Of a DNA stretch of 64,000 bases, positions 45,009-54,899 are shown in pieces (within the stretch, counting starts at the first letter, position 1; the number at the start of each line of letters is the position of its first letter). A program made the position numbers and the translations under genes. Source of the stretch: Larix kaempferi (lineage: Eukaryota > Streptophyta > Pinopsida > Pinales > Pinaceae); contig BSBM01000372.1 of assembly GCA_027924585.1 (NCBI GenBank), positions 33,474,001-33,538,000 on the forward strand. Direction: 5' to 3'. Below the pieces are notes generated by a model that was not told the origin of the DNA, made no database searches, and saw only the letters and a list, made by a program, of their open reading frames with translations.

Positions 45009-45640
45009 TCAAGGCTTACTTTGTATGTCCATTGCCTTGTGTTTTTCTTTAGGGGTGTGGCACCAAACATTACACCGAAAAATCATTAGATTGCTAACAA
45101 AAGTTTTCCATCCACTCCAAGCTTCTTCTGGCAACACCATTTGGACAACTTTGTAAGTTGCATGATTTTGAACACAGTAGGCACAATTGATGGCTTTAAC
45201 CTGAATTTTTGAGGCAAGACCTTTAGAATGAATCATGCAATTTGTCATCTCCTTCAAAGTACTATCCTTCCTTTCAGCAACACCATTTTGCCATGGATAG
45301 TAGTGCACAGTATGTTGCAGCTGACTACCTTTAGTGGCACAATAAGTCTTCAAATCTGTGGTTGACGTATTCATTACTATTATTTGTCTGCAAATATTTG
45401 ATAGACTTTCTAGATTGCTTTTCAACTAGGGCTTTGAATACAAGAAAAGTGTCAAAAGCCTCATTTTTGTTCTTCAAAAAGTAGACCCAAGTACATCTGG
45501 AGTAGTCATCACTGAACGTAAGCAAATAGTGAGTCCTTGGAAAGGACAAGTTAAGAAAAAGTTTCACAATATCACCATGAACAAGTTGAAGAACTTTGGA
45601 AGATCTCCAAGATTTTCCTTTATCAAAACTATATTGAGGA
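45009..45640 (-). pseudogene. Copia F integrase
   Basis: Motifs in order are FSDDYSRCTWVYFLKNKNEA (first catalytic Asp region), YLQTNNSNEYV (family RTDNGGEY, with the second Asp changed to Asn), and YYPWQNGVAERKDSTLKEM (catalytic Glu present). The C-terminal part then reads KGLASKIQVKAINCAYCVQN, with a stop near 45009. A frameshift joins the frames 45567-45331 and 45425-45009. Confidence 0.82.
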
Positions 45641-45739
45641 TGCTAGTCAAGAACACACCTGGTACAAACACCATAAAAAAAGAGTTAAGCGATAGATCAA
45701 GGACCATATTTTGCTTGCTTAGTTGTTGAAGATAGATAT

Positions 45740-47180
45740 AGTTTAACTTTTAAGTGATCAAATTGCTCATGCCATAATCCACTTAACTCATCTGAGTGAG
45801 CAAGTAATACATTTGTAAGGGGCTACAACACAAAATAAGAAAAGGAGTAGAAACATGCATGGAGATCCACTTTCCTTATAGCAACAATTTGTTAAGGACC
45901 CTCAATTTCACGAACAACAACAAAATCAGGAGTAAACAAGTCTCTCTTCCTGGAACCACAATTTATAATTTGATAAATTGAGAACAAGTTAGCTAAAAGA
46001 TCAGGAACATAAAAAAGCATCGTCGATCATCCCATCTATCATCTCAATGGAAGCTTGCCCTTGAACAACCAATGGTGAAGAGTTGTCTATAAAAATATGC
46101 TTACTATTTACACCAGCATAGATCCATAAACTTGGATCTATCAAGCACCAAGAGGGATCCAATTTCTTGAGGTGTATTTTTTTTTTAATTTAAACTTAAG
46201 AAATTTGATCTCTCTCGATTGATAGATCGATGTTGATGGCTTTTTTTTAAGTTTTAAGTTTTTATTTTATAGACGAACATCGATTTTTTAATTAATTTTC
46301 ATAGTATCTTATTTTATGAGCCAACATGGATTTTTTTTAAATACTTTCCATGATTTTTTATTTTATGAGCCGACATGATTTTTTTAATTATTTTGTTAGG
46401 AACGAATGTTACAACATCTCCTCTCGGTGCAATGAATTAATGAAAGCAAATAAATTCTTGTGTGTAGCCACTAGCTATGTGATGGGTTGCTCCAAAATCA
46501 AATATCCATTTAAGTGAGGAGAAACTTATAGTAACAACGAGAGCTTTACATTTCCTGTATCATTGCTGAAAGAAGATAGATTGATATTTAAATTGTGTTT
46601 CTTACTTTTTGAAGACAAGACAACCAATTTCTTGAAGCAACAAGATTTTGAATGGCCTTATCCACAAAAAGCACATTTAAGAGGACTTTTCTTCCCTTTA
46701 AAATCATGTTTAGGCAAGGTTTTGAAGAGTTAAACTCTTTTGTACTTTGTGTTTGTTTCCCTTTAGATGCCTTTTTGTGTTGTATCCTTGAATTTAAGGA
46801 TGAGTTCGCTACAAGAGCACGAGGACTTAGAATTTTTGGAGCCAACAACGCCCATTTGGAGGAGTTTAGCTAGCTCATCAATACGTTGTTCAACAAAAGC
46901 ATCAAAAGTAGGCATTACAAAAGCTTGACTCAAAGCATCCCGAGTTGAATAAATGTGGAAACAAATACTGAACAGGACTCACCTAACTTAGAGAGCATCG
47001 ACAAAATGAGCTGTTCATCCTTTTTCTCGATATTACAATCTTTAATTGAAGCCACGGAGATTTGAACTTGGAAAATAAATCTTTAATAGTATCAAAATTA
47101 CTAGGATTGACTAATTAGGTCATTTTCTAGTCGATGACCAGGGATTTGCATTAGTTTTACCAAATAGTTGTTCAAGTTGC
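45740..47180 (-). pseudogene. Copia F gag, protease and pre-integrase part
   Basis: The zinc knuckle near 46640-46685 reads KCAFCG-stop-GHSKSCCF, so a stop replaces one residue between the second Cys and the His. The protease near 46470-46515 reads WIFDFGATHHIASG, with Ser of the DSG site changed to Phe. Its C-terminal part reads IDNSSPLVVQGQASIEMIDG near 46020-46100. GAG-pre-integrase (GLWHEQFDHLKVKLY) lies near 45730-45780. A T-rich block at 46165-46400 interrupts the protease. Confidence 0.75.
46165..46400. repeat. T-rich insert with repeated TTTTATTTTATGAGCC words inside copia F
   Basis: Three diverged copies of TTTTATTTTATgAGcCgACATGg-like sequence at about 46262, 46306 and 46360 sit between the two parts of the protease. 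It has no coding look. Confidence 0.55.
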
Positions 47181-47199
47181 CCCATGCTTCATAAGGAGT

Positions 47200-48190
47200 G
47201 TCACAGTTCCAGAAAGAAAAAGATATATTAAACCTAATGTTTCATCACAACGATTATACCATTTAGTTTTTTCAACAATTTATGTCAGTTCTATTGTTCC
47301 TGTACCAATAGTAATCCTATATAAGTCCTTCCTTCGTAGTAAAACAACCATTGCAGATTTCCAGGTAAATTAGTTGTGAGTTAAAATAGGCAGAGGCAAT
47401 TTATCCACCATAGAAAGAAAATTGAAGGGCTAAAAAAGGAAAGAATGGTAACCACAAAAGCGTGCACAGAGAACCCAAGGCGCAAAATTGGCCTTAAACA
47501 AGTCACTCCCAAAATATACTTATCAAAGGCACTTTTTATAATAATCCAGCAAACCCCCCTTTCACAAAAAGGGTATCTACACCCTGCAAAATTTAGCTCC
47601 ACCAAAATAATTTTTACAACCTTTGTGTGAAAAAGAGGCCATCAAAAAATGGTTATGGGAGGCCGAGGGAGTTACCACCACAAGAATTTGATGTGGATCA
47701 GCAGCTGAATGACACGACGAGGAAGAGCAGAGACATCCACAGCACAGGAGTAAGGGCAAAGAAGCCCGTAGCACAGGAGGAAGGGCAGCGATGCCCACAA
47801 CAGAGAAGCCCGCAGCACAGAGGAAGGGCAGAGATGACAGGCCAGTCCAATTTGTTATAAATAAAAGGCTTCCTGCCCGCAGCAGAGAGGCCCAGAAATG
47901 TCTAGATCTCAACACCGAGGCAGCAAAGGGAGATGGATGAAGCTAATGCACCGTAGCTTTTTTATACCATGTGAAATCATGAAACAAAATGCGGGATCAT
48001 TACATGCTTGAACTCCATACACAGACAGCAGAAAATTAACAGGGACTCAAGGCCAACAAAGGGAACCACAGAATCACTGCACCTATTAGATCTGCTGCTT
48101 AAAAATATATGAGAAAGCCCTCTATTTTTAACAAGGTGGGAAGAGTCCAGCATTAATATGGATAGTTGGCAAGTATACCAATTGAGTAGT
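47200..48190. other. Non-coding spacer, partly GC- and purine-rich
   Basis: No gene is recognised. At 47680-47870 words such as AGCACAGGAGGAAGGGCAG and GAAGCCCGCAGCAC recur several times and give a low-complexity open frame of no known family. Confidence 0.5.
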
Positions 48191-48201
48191 TAATGACTTA
48201 C

Positions 48202-48704
48202 CACTGTGCAGTGTGTATGTACACTCGCAGTTTCCCTGAAAGTAAACAGAAACAGAAACAGCAAAGTAAGATCTGGGATATGTATTCCGTTAAAACCCAT
48301 GTTTTCATAGAATGCTTCTGTTAAAACACGGCAACAGTACTCTATGTGAGACTAGCCCAAACTGTGACGAGCAACAGCACAAACAGGAAAAGATGGAAAA
48401 AAATAGGATAAAGAATTAAGGGTTCGAGATCCTCACCTTCAGAGCAATTCCAGTAACGAACTTCATAATGATAGATGCAATTACCCACATAACAGAACCG
48501 GTAATAACATATTCCTCCATGGCCTGACGAGTAATAACGGTCGGGTATAGACCATGTAATTTGGAATGTTGTTTGCGGAGAAGTTCGAAATTTTCATCAG
48601 CGTTCATGCTGTAGTTTTCATTAGCTGGAATGCTTATAGGATACGACGCGTACGCTGGAATTTTGAGGTCCACCTTATGTGTACAGTTAACAATGGTTCC
48701 GGAT
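48202..48704 (-). CDS. Two putative exons of an unidentified single-pass membrane protein
   Basis: The larger exon (48704-48437) follows a textbook branch point and acceptor on the minus strand (CTAACCC, T-rich tract, GATACAG) and ends at AAG|GTGAGG. It holds 89 codons without a stop: SGTIVNCTHKVDLKIPAYAS, then NADENFELLRKQHSKLHGLY, then a hydrophobic segment VITGSVMWVIASIIMKFVTG. A 34-base exon (48235-48202; acceptor TTACTTTCAG, donor GTG|GTAAGT) can follow in frame, reading GNCECTYTLHS. I do not recognise the protein. No first or last exon was found, so this may be an internal piece of a longer or dead gene. The splice signals and the open frame are what is seen; function is unknown. Confidence 0.4.
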
Positions 48705-48737
48705 CTGTATCCATTAAAAAGATTGAAAAAGGGTTAG

Positions 48738-48798
48738 GGTAGAATAAGAGGATTCTGTGATTTCTCTTGGAGATATCACAGAATCGTCTTACTCTACC
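48738..48798. other. Hairpin with 24-nt arms and 13-nt loop
   Basis: The left arm 48738-48761 (GGTAGAATAAGAGGATTCTG...) pairs with the right arm 48775-48798, 22 of 24 positions. An outer inverted pair, GTGTACAGTTAACA near 48679 and its complement near 48857, encloses it. The left half overlaps the acceptor region of the exon described above. It could be an inverted duplication, a MITE relic or a small-RNA precursor. Confidence 0.65.
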
Positions 48799-48912
48799 GG
48801 AACCTTCAGATCACTATATTGGTATCTACAAATGGTTCAAAATCACCATTTCTTTCTGTTAACTGTACACAGCAAGTGAACCCAAATAGCCTTCGGCCTC
48901 AAAAACTACAAC

Positions 48913-49065
48913 ATTAGCGCTGATAAAAACTTAGGCCTTATCCGATGATCGCCAAGCCAAGCCAATAAAAACTACATTAGCGCTGATAAAAACTTAGGCC
49001 TTATCCGATGATCGCCAAGCCAAGCCAATAAAAACTACAACATTAGCGCTGATAAAAACTTGAAC
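48913..49065. repeat. Tandem repeat of 63-66 bp, 2.4 copies
   Basis: ATTAGCGCTGATAAAAACTT begins at 48913, 48976 and 49042. The first two copies are almost identical through GATCGCCAAGCCAAGCCAAT. Confidence 0.88.
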
Positions 49066-49149
49066 AACGCACACAAACAGGATTCCAAATTACATGGTCT
49101 ATAGCACACCAGACTCATTTTTCTCAAGCAAAAAGAAGATGTCGCACTT

Positions 49150-49740
49150 GGTTATATTGTGACCTCCTATAGTGGTTCACCTCACTTTTTTATTATCATT
49201 ATTTTTAATAGTTATATTACAAAATCATAACCTCACCTAACTCACCTCATTTACTTATTGGTTTTAATGATTATATCACGACCTCCTAACCTAACTCAGG
49301 TCATTTTCTTATTATTTTTAATAATTATAGTACAACATCTTAACCCAACTTACCTCATTTTCTTCTTTCTAAGCATTATAGTACAAGTACCTCTTCACTA
49401 CTTTCTTATTTTTAATCATTAATAGTACAACTTCCTAACCCAGCTCACCTCACCTTCAATGCCACTTTCTTTTTTCAGTTTGACTTTAACGTAGCTCACC
49501 TAACTTAGCAATATCTCTTTCTCACCTATCTTTCTTTTATTTTTTCGATTTGAATTTAAGGTAACGAACCTAACTTTAAATTATCATCGGTAGATAGCAT
49601 TAGTTCGATATGTGATTAATTTTTCCTTTCGATTATAGTTTTAATATTGGTGTTTGGCTTTTATATTAAAAATAATTTAGTTTTAATATTGGTGTTTGGG
49701 TTTTATATTAAAAACAATTTTTAAAAGCACATTTATTTAA
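49150..49740. repeat. AT-rich degenerate tandem repeats
   Basis: At 49150-49450 about five units of 60-70 bp share CCTAACTCACCTCA...TTATTTTTAATAATTATAGTACAAC. At 49625-49725 a roughly 50-bp unit containing TTTTAATATTGGTGTTTGG is doubled. Confidence 0.7.
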
Positions 49741-50235
49741 ATTGTCATTGGTTGTTAGAGGTTGAGGTCTGCCTCGTTTTGTGTTGCCCATCACAGGGTG
49801 GCAGACAAATGTCGGATGATTTAAATGTTGACGACTACCAACCCAGAGATGTTCTAGCCATCTATCCCAATTGCACTGTTGTCCATGATCGTTCGAGTCG
49901 ATGGCTACGAGGCAGAAGCTGATTTTATCGGAATCTCTGCATAATTAAATGGACCAGAGAAGATTTCCGAACAACATAGGGTTAACATCAATGTTATTCT
50001 CTGGGTTTGAAGCTCCTACTATACTTGCATGATGTACAAACTCGCTAGATGACATGTGTCTTCCATGGTAGGCACACACCACATTAATTTGGTTTGCATT
50101 ATACTTATTGTCTTTCCACCTGACCCAGTTGTTGATACCAATGGCACCTCTGGTGTTGTGCCAGTTCCACCAAACTTCATTTCGCATGCTACACCAGGCT
50201 ATCAAAGTTAGTGTGTGGCCTGTTCTAGAGGTGTA
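49741..50235. other. Spacer before the P450 fragment
   Basis: No gene is recognised. A minus-strand open frame of 86 codons (50205-49945) is Asn/Trp-rich and matches nothing I know. Confidence 0.45.
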
Positions 50236-50240
50236 CGCAG

Positions 50241-50705
50241 ATGGGAATTAAAGATCACAATGATTCGACTGTTGTGGACGTGAGATCGATTGTGATGGAG
50301 CTCATATTTGATATTATGGTGAGATTAATCTTCACTCACAGAAGCTACCTCGGCAGCACGGAAGAGGTGGAAGAGTTTAAGCAGTTGATTAACGTCACCA
50401 CTAGCGAGCTGCTGGGGGCATTTAATTTGGGCGATTATATTTCGTTCCTCAGATGGCTGGATCTCTAGGGTTGCGAGCGGGCGATGAAGAAATTAAACAG
50501 TCAGAGGGATGAATGTTTGCAGAGAATCTAGATAACCGTCGTCATTGTATCAAGGACGAGAATGAGAGTTTGATAGATGTGCTCATACATTTAGTGGATA
50601 AAGCCCAAGATTTCTTTAACGACGATTGTTATAGGTCAAATCTGCACTTCTCCATCCATGATCACATTAAGCTGTCGATCACACAAAAGGACAACATGGA
50701 TTGAA
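50241..50705 (+). pseudogene. Cytochrome P450 exon fragment
   Basis: P450s are haem monooxygenases on the ER membrane. This piece covers roughly the D to H helices: VVDVRSIVMELIFDIMVRLI, then THRSYLGSTEEVEEFKQLIN, then LGDYISFLRWLDL. It continues past a TAG (LDL-stop-GCERAMKKLNSQRDE, Gln in the family, CAG to TAG). A frameshift near 50513 leads to DENESLIDVLIHLVDKAQDF and FSIHDHIKLSI, the approach to the I helix. The membrane anchor, the I-helix oxygen-binding motif, ExxR and the haem Cys are all absent. The wording is closest, from memory, to plant A-type P450s such as the conifer-expanded CYP750; the family assignment is tentative. It breaks off where the next LTR fragment begins. Confidence 0.8.
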
Positions 50706-50789
50706 GAGCAAGATTGCCCTAGATGATGCAAGGACTTGGTTTACCCCTCAGCAACTGACAAAACCCTGTTTTAACCTACATTTTCACAT

Positions 50790-51955
50790 GTGCGCTACTC
50801 TACAGGCATGATAGTAGCGCATTTCTTGAAGTGTGCCCTACTCTACAGGCATAATAGTAGTGCACACCTGCTAGTATGCCCTACTCTACTTAAGCAAACT
50901 AGTGCACACCTCAAAAATAGTTGCAAACGCTGGTTGTAAAGCATTGAAGTTGTATATTGTGCGCTACTCTACTGTGAAAAACTCGCGCACATCTTAAAAT
51001 GTAATCAAAAATATATTAATTTGACGAATTGGGATTAGTTGAAGTTGGTTTGCAACTTCCCCAACTTCCCAATCAAACTACCTCTCGATCCAAACTGCCT
51101 ACCTTGTCCCATAAATACAAGGGGGATAGATGAGAGAGGGGAGGAGAAACTATGCATTAAGGGTTGTTATGCTGGAGGAATTCCAAGTTGGTGTGAAGAG
51201 CAGGAGCCCAGGATCCGGTTGCACAAGCACTCTGAATGATCCGGTATAATTGTACTGATTATTTGCTTTTGACAATAAAGGTTGAAATACCCTTCCCGTC
51301 CCAATCAAATGTCTAATGGATTGCATATTTGTTTGGATTAAATGCTTGATTGTATTTGATGTCTAAATTGCATTTCAATTTCATCATTGTTATATCAGTC
51401 AAGATACGTTGAGGAAGGTATCTTTCGTATTGCAGGTTCGCCAAACGGAAGGTCAAATGGAGGATCGATCAAAGGAGCAAGCAAAAGCTAGGATCGAATG
51501 TCATTAATAAGGTATGCCTTCAAGAAGCTTGATCTCTTTCTTTTTGTAGAAGCCTATGTGATATGATCAATGTATTTACCTGTCACCCCAGAAGTTGGTA
51601 GTGTCCCTCTCCTCGCTATAGGGTAGAAATCCCGAACAACAGACTGGCGACTCCGTTGGGGACCGGTTGTTTTCTACTTTAGGAGACATAGTTAGTTTTC
51701 CTTCCAGTACTTTTTTGTCTTTTTGATCCTCTGAGAGGCCCTGTAGGTCACTATTACCTGTTTCTGCTTGCTTGACTCATCTCAGTCTGACATTGCAAGG
51801 CCTGTTTTTGACCTCCTCTGACATGTGTGCTAGTCTACCTTATACACAGTAGAGCATACCTGATGATGAGCACTGATTTCACTACTGTACAGTAGGGCAA
51901 ATCTCCCAGTGTGCGCTAGTTTATGCACTACACAGTAGGGCATAACCCTGTAACT
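50790..51955. repeat. Dispersed short repeat GTGCGCTACTCTAC...GTAGTGCACA
   Basis: About five copies lie at 50790-50990 (GTGCGCTACTCTACAGGCAT, GTGTGCCCTACTCTACAGGC, TATGCCCTACTCTACT, GTGCGCTACTCTACTG). Three more diverged ones lie at 51828-51945 (GTGTGCTAGTCTACC, TACAGTAGGGCA, GTGTGCGCTAGTTTATGC). Copies occur on both sides of the PBS. Confidence 0.7.
51645..51662 (+). promoter_or_regulatory. Primer-binding site, TGGCGACTCC type
   Basis: TGGCGACTCCGTTGGGGA is the PBS motif seen after the 5' LTR of many plant gypsy elements. It starts with TGG, complementary to the CCA end of a tRNA. Confidence 0.75.
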
Positions 51956-52516
51956 CTCTGTTTGTTGTGGGGATTTGATTTCCACTTGTTTGGTTTGATT
52001 TCCAGTCTCTTGCTTTGTCTTCTTAACTGATCCTTGAGGTCTTTATGCCCTTGTTGAGTCTTGTTTGCCTCTCCTAAGTCCCTTAGGTCATCTTTTGCTT
52101 GCTTGAGTACTTTTGAGGTGTCTTGTTTTTTTGTGACTCTTTTTGAAGACCGCTTACTGTTCCTTGTTGGACATAGCTGCACTTCGGTACCCTAGATGCT
52201 TGTTGCAGGTATACAAACCTTTGTTTTGTAACATTTGTTGTTTGTGGCAACACTAAGCACACTTTGACGGTGTCTTGTCCTTTGATTTAGGATTTGACCC
52301 CAAGTTAGAGTCCTTAGGGTGTTTTCAAAAGCTTTTTGAGTCTAGACACTTCCTGATTGCTTTGTCGGTTTTAGTCCAAGTAAGTTGAAGTTTTTCAGTT
52401 TGCTTCCATTCGAGTCTTTGTGATTTTAAGGCCATGTTCGGTTCACTTGCCTACCTTTTGCTTGGCTTAGTGCTTTCTTAGGGTTCTTGGTGCTTTGGAG
52501 CAACCTTTGAGGTTTG

Positions 52517-53841
52517 TGTAACATCCCCAGTTTGGCCCTATCACATTAAAAATATAAATGATGTAATCTTGTTATATAATCATGGTGAGGAGCTCAAGGC
52601 CAAAGCCCTGCCATCGATTTATTGATGCATATGGTTTATGTGCTAGCCCGGCATAGTGGAATTGTAAATATCATGTAATATGCATTTTAATAAAAATACC
52701 CGCAACTAGCTATGCAATGCAACAAAGAGATGGGGGCATGATTTTACAAGGAATTGGGAGGGTAAACATTCAAACCCTTGGAGCCAATCAAGTCAAGCCA
52801 AGTGTCAATGAGAGAACCCATCAAACCCTCAATTACCCATGTTGACTTTTGTACCCAATCATTCAAGAGTTGGTTGAGGTAGTTAATGCCTTGGGAATGG
52901 AGAGGTATGGTTGTCCAAATTCGGGTATGGGCAAGCCACCCTTCATGGAAAATCGTGTTTGTCTCCTTGGGAAAGAAAATTGTTCTCTAAGCCATTATTC
53001 ACCATTGCCTTGCTCTCTCACGCAGCTCTAGTTGCCTGGGCATTTTCCTCCCTGGGTTTTCTGTGTTCCCCTTCATCTTTTAGCTGGGAAGGGGCGTTTT
53101 TGTGTTGATTACCAATGGGGAAGAGAACATAACATTTTTGGGTCTTCCTGGAGGTTGTTTAGGCCATTAGGAAGGATCATAACCAGTGGGAGAAATCGAT
53201 TTTGATCCTTGGGGTTGAATTCGAAATTCCACAGTTCATTTGGGTGGACCACGAGTTGGGAGAGCCAATGTGGTCCCTGTGTTGTGAGTACCTCTGTGGT
53301 AAATGTGTTGGGGTATGGGTAATGGGTAATCCCTTGTTTTGGCTTGAGCTTGAGAGTAAGCATCTAGGGTTCGAGTGTAGCCTGATAAACCCAGTTGGAC
53401 TGGCTTGGCTGAGATGAAATGGTTAATGGGCTGTGTGTGAGCTTGAATGTCCCCTTTTCCTTGTGAGAATCATGCCCAGCTCGGGGGTGGTCTCTGAGTG
53501 CTGAAATAATACAGGCTGGGCAGAGACCTACGGTTGGGTGGAAGGTTGCAGCGACATAGCTAGTTGTTTGGGGACCACTCTACCATAAAGATAAGTGTTT
53601 CTTTGTTTATGCAATTTACTTCTGCAATGTTTAAATGGATGATTATTTTGATATGCTGTGTGCATATGATATGTGTGTGGGTAATGCTTTAAATTCCGCT
53701 GTGCATAATTTCTTGTTTCCCATCTGCACACATCTCTTTTAATGGTGTGAATCTAATGAATGGGATGAATTTTTATGAAAAGCCCCAGAGATTGCATCAT
53801 GTACTCTCCCTTGTCTTGGATGGATGGGTGGGTACGTTACA
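52517..53841 (+). repeat. 5' LTR of element H (1325 bp)
   Basis: It starts TGTAACATCCCCAG and ends GGTACGTTACA. The first 390 bp match 61603-61988. It contains one unit (53384: CTGATAAACCCAGTTGGACT) of the hairpin repeat that is amplified in the interior at 59241-59770. The solo LTR at 6193-17534 is a diverged relative. Confidence 0.9.
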
Positions 53842-53843
53842 AA

Positions 53844-53855
53844 ATGGTATCAGAG
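53844..53855 (+). promoter_or_regulatory. Primer-binding site of element H
   Basis: TGGTATCAGAGC, two bases after the LTR end. Confidence 0.92.
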
Positions 53856-54004
53856 CTGCTGGTTGCAGCATTGGGCCTTCATGGGCTACCTGTCACAACT
53901 TGCAGAGGTAAGTATGCTTCCTGCCCAGCATAGACTGTTAAGAAAAATTTCAAATTTTCAAAATTTATTAAAAAAATTTCTATGTATCTATGAGTTTTTT
54001 GCCA

Positions 54005-54740
54005 AAAAAACTGAGCCGGCGGAAAAACTCGGTGAGTTCGTCCGCAACGGCGGAAGGACTCGACAAGTTGTTCTGCAACGCGATAGGAAATCAATAAGTT
54101 CGTTGAAACTGCGGAAGAACTTAGCGAGTTGTTCCGCAATGGCAGAAGAACTCGGCAAGTTGGCCCGAAGTTGCGGAAGTGCCCGGGGAAAGGAAGAAAA
54201 AATTTCAAAAAAATTTCTAAGTGTTTTCGGCGGTCGGACTCGGTGAGTTGGCTCGAAACTGTGGAAGGACTCGACAAGTCGTTTCGCAACGCGGCAAAAC
54301 AAATCAATAAGTTCGGCAAAAAGATGGAAAAATTTCGGAAGGAAAAGCTGAGTTCGATCGGAAGAACTCGGCAAGTCGCCCCGCAACGGCGGAAGGACTC
54401 GGCAAGTTGGTTCGAAAAACTTTCTAAGTGTTTTCGGCGTCAAAGAAGAAATTTCGGAAGAACTTGGCGAGTTGCTCCGAAACAGCGGGAGAACTCGGCG
54501 AGTTGCTTCGAAATAGCGGGAGAACTCAGCAAGATGGTCTGAAACGACGGAAGGTTTTTCTAAGTATTTTTTGGTGTCCAAGAGAAAATTTCGGAAGAAC
54601 TCGGCAAGTCGCCCCGCAACGGCGGAAGGACTCGGCAAGTTGGTCCACAACGGATCGGAAGGAAAAACTGAGTCTTCGACTGGAAGAACTCGGCGAGTTG
54701 GCCCGAAATAGGTCGGAAGAACTCGCTGAGTTGCTCCTAA
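54005..54740. repeat. Minisatellite CGGAAGAACTCGGCAAGTTG in the element H leader
   Basis: A unit of about 32 bp, GGAAGAACTCGGCAAGTTG plus a CCCGCAACGG-like part, recurs roughly 18 times with many substitutions and a few gaps. Examples are at 54123, 54150, 54360, 54390, 54465, 54490, 54594, 54625 and 54680. The block is GC-rich compared with its surroundings. Long open frames on both strands here, up to 256 codons, come from the repeat and not from a gene. Confidence 0.85.
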
Positions 54741-54899
54741 ACAAGGAATTTCAACCATTTTTCAGAGATATTTTTCAGGCGCCGAAAGTTGAAAAATGCC
54801 ATGGAACTTGTGCACCAGATTGCGCGAAATTGAAGTGTTGGGGCCAAGGTCGCAGCTATAGTAAAAGCTGCGAATTTTGGGAAAAAGCATGAGTATGGA

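Larger units (their letters stand above)
44165..47180 (-). mobile_element. Copia F remnant (gag, PR, IN, RT), minus strand
   Basis: Reading leftwards from 47180, a copia gag end (DEQLILSMLSKLGESCSVFV), a zinc knuckle, the protease, GAG-pre-integrase, integrase and the first half of RT follow in the copia order. The element ends abruptly at about 44165, against the LINE fragment. I found no LTRs, PBS or polypurine tract. Stops and shifts occur in every domain. Confidence 0.82.
50710..52516 (+). mobile_element. LTR and leader fragment of another (probably gypsy) element
   Basis: A TATA-like box (CATAAATACAAG near 51110), a polyadenylation-like signal (ACAATAAAGG near 51282) and a PBS at 51645 give the order U3-R-U5-PBS on the plus strand. 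The LTR ends near 51641 (CCGAACAACA). Its start is not defined, but is probably just after the P450 fragment. U3 and the leader share a repeated word, GTGCGCTACTCTAC / GTGTGCTAGTCTAC. No coding region remains, because element H begins at 52517. Confidence 0.6.

Noticed and set aside
49945-50205. 86-codon minus-strand frame next to the P450 fragment
   Set aside because: It matches nothing I know, is on the opposite strand, and has no splice signals in keeping with a gene.
53988-54758. 256-codon minus-strand frame, Ser/Pro/Arg-rich and repetitive
   Set aside because: It is the antisense reading of the minisatellite. Open frames occur on both strands because the unit lacks stops.
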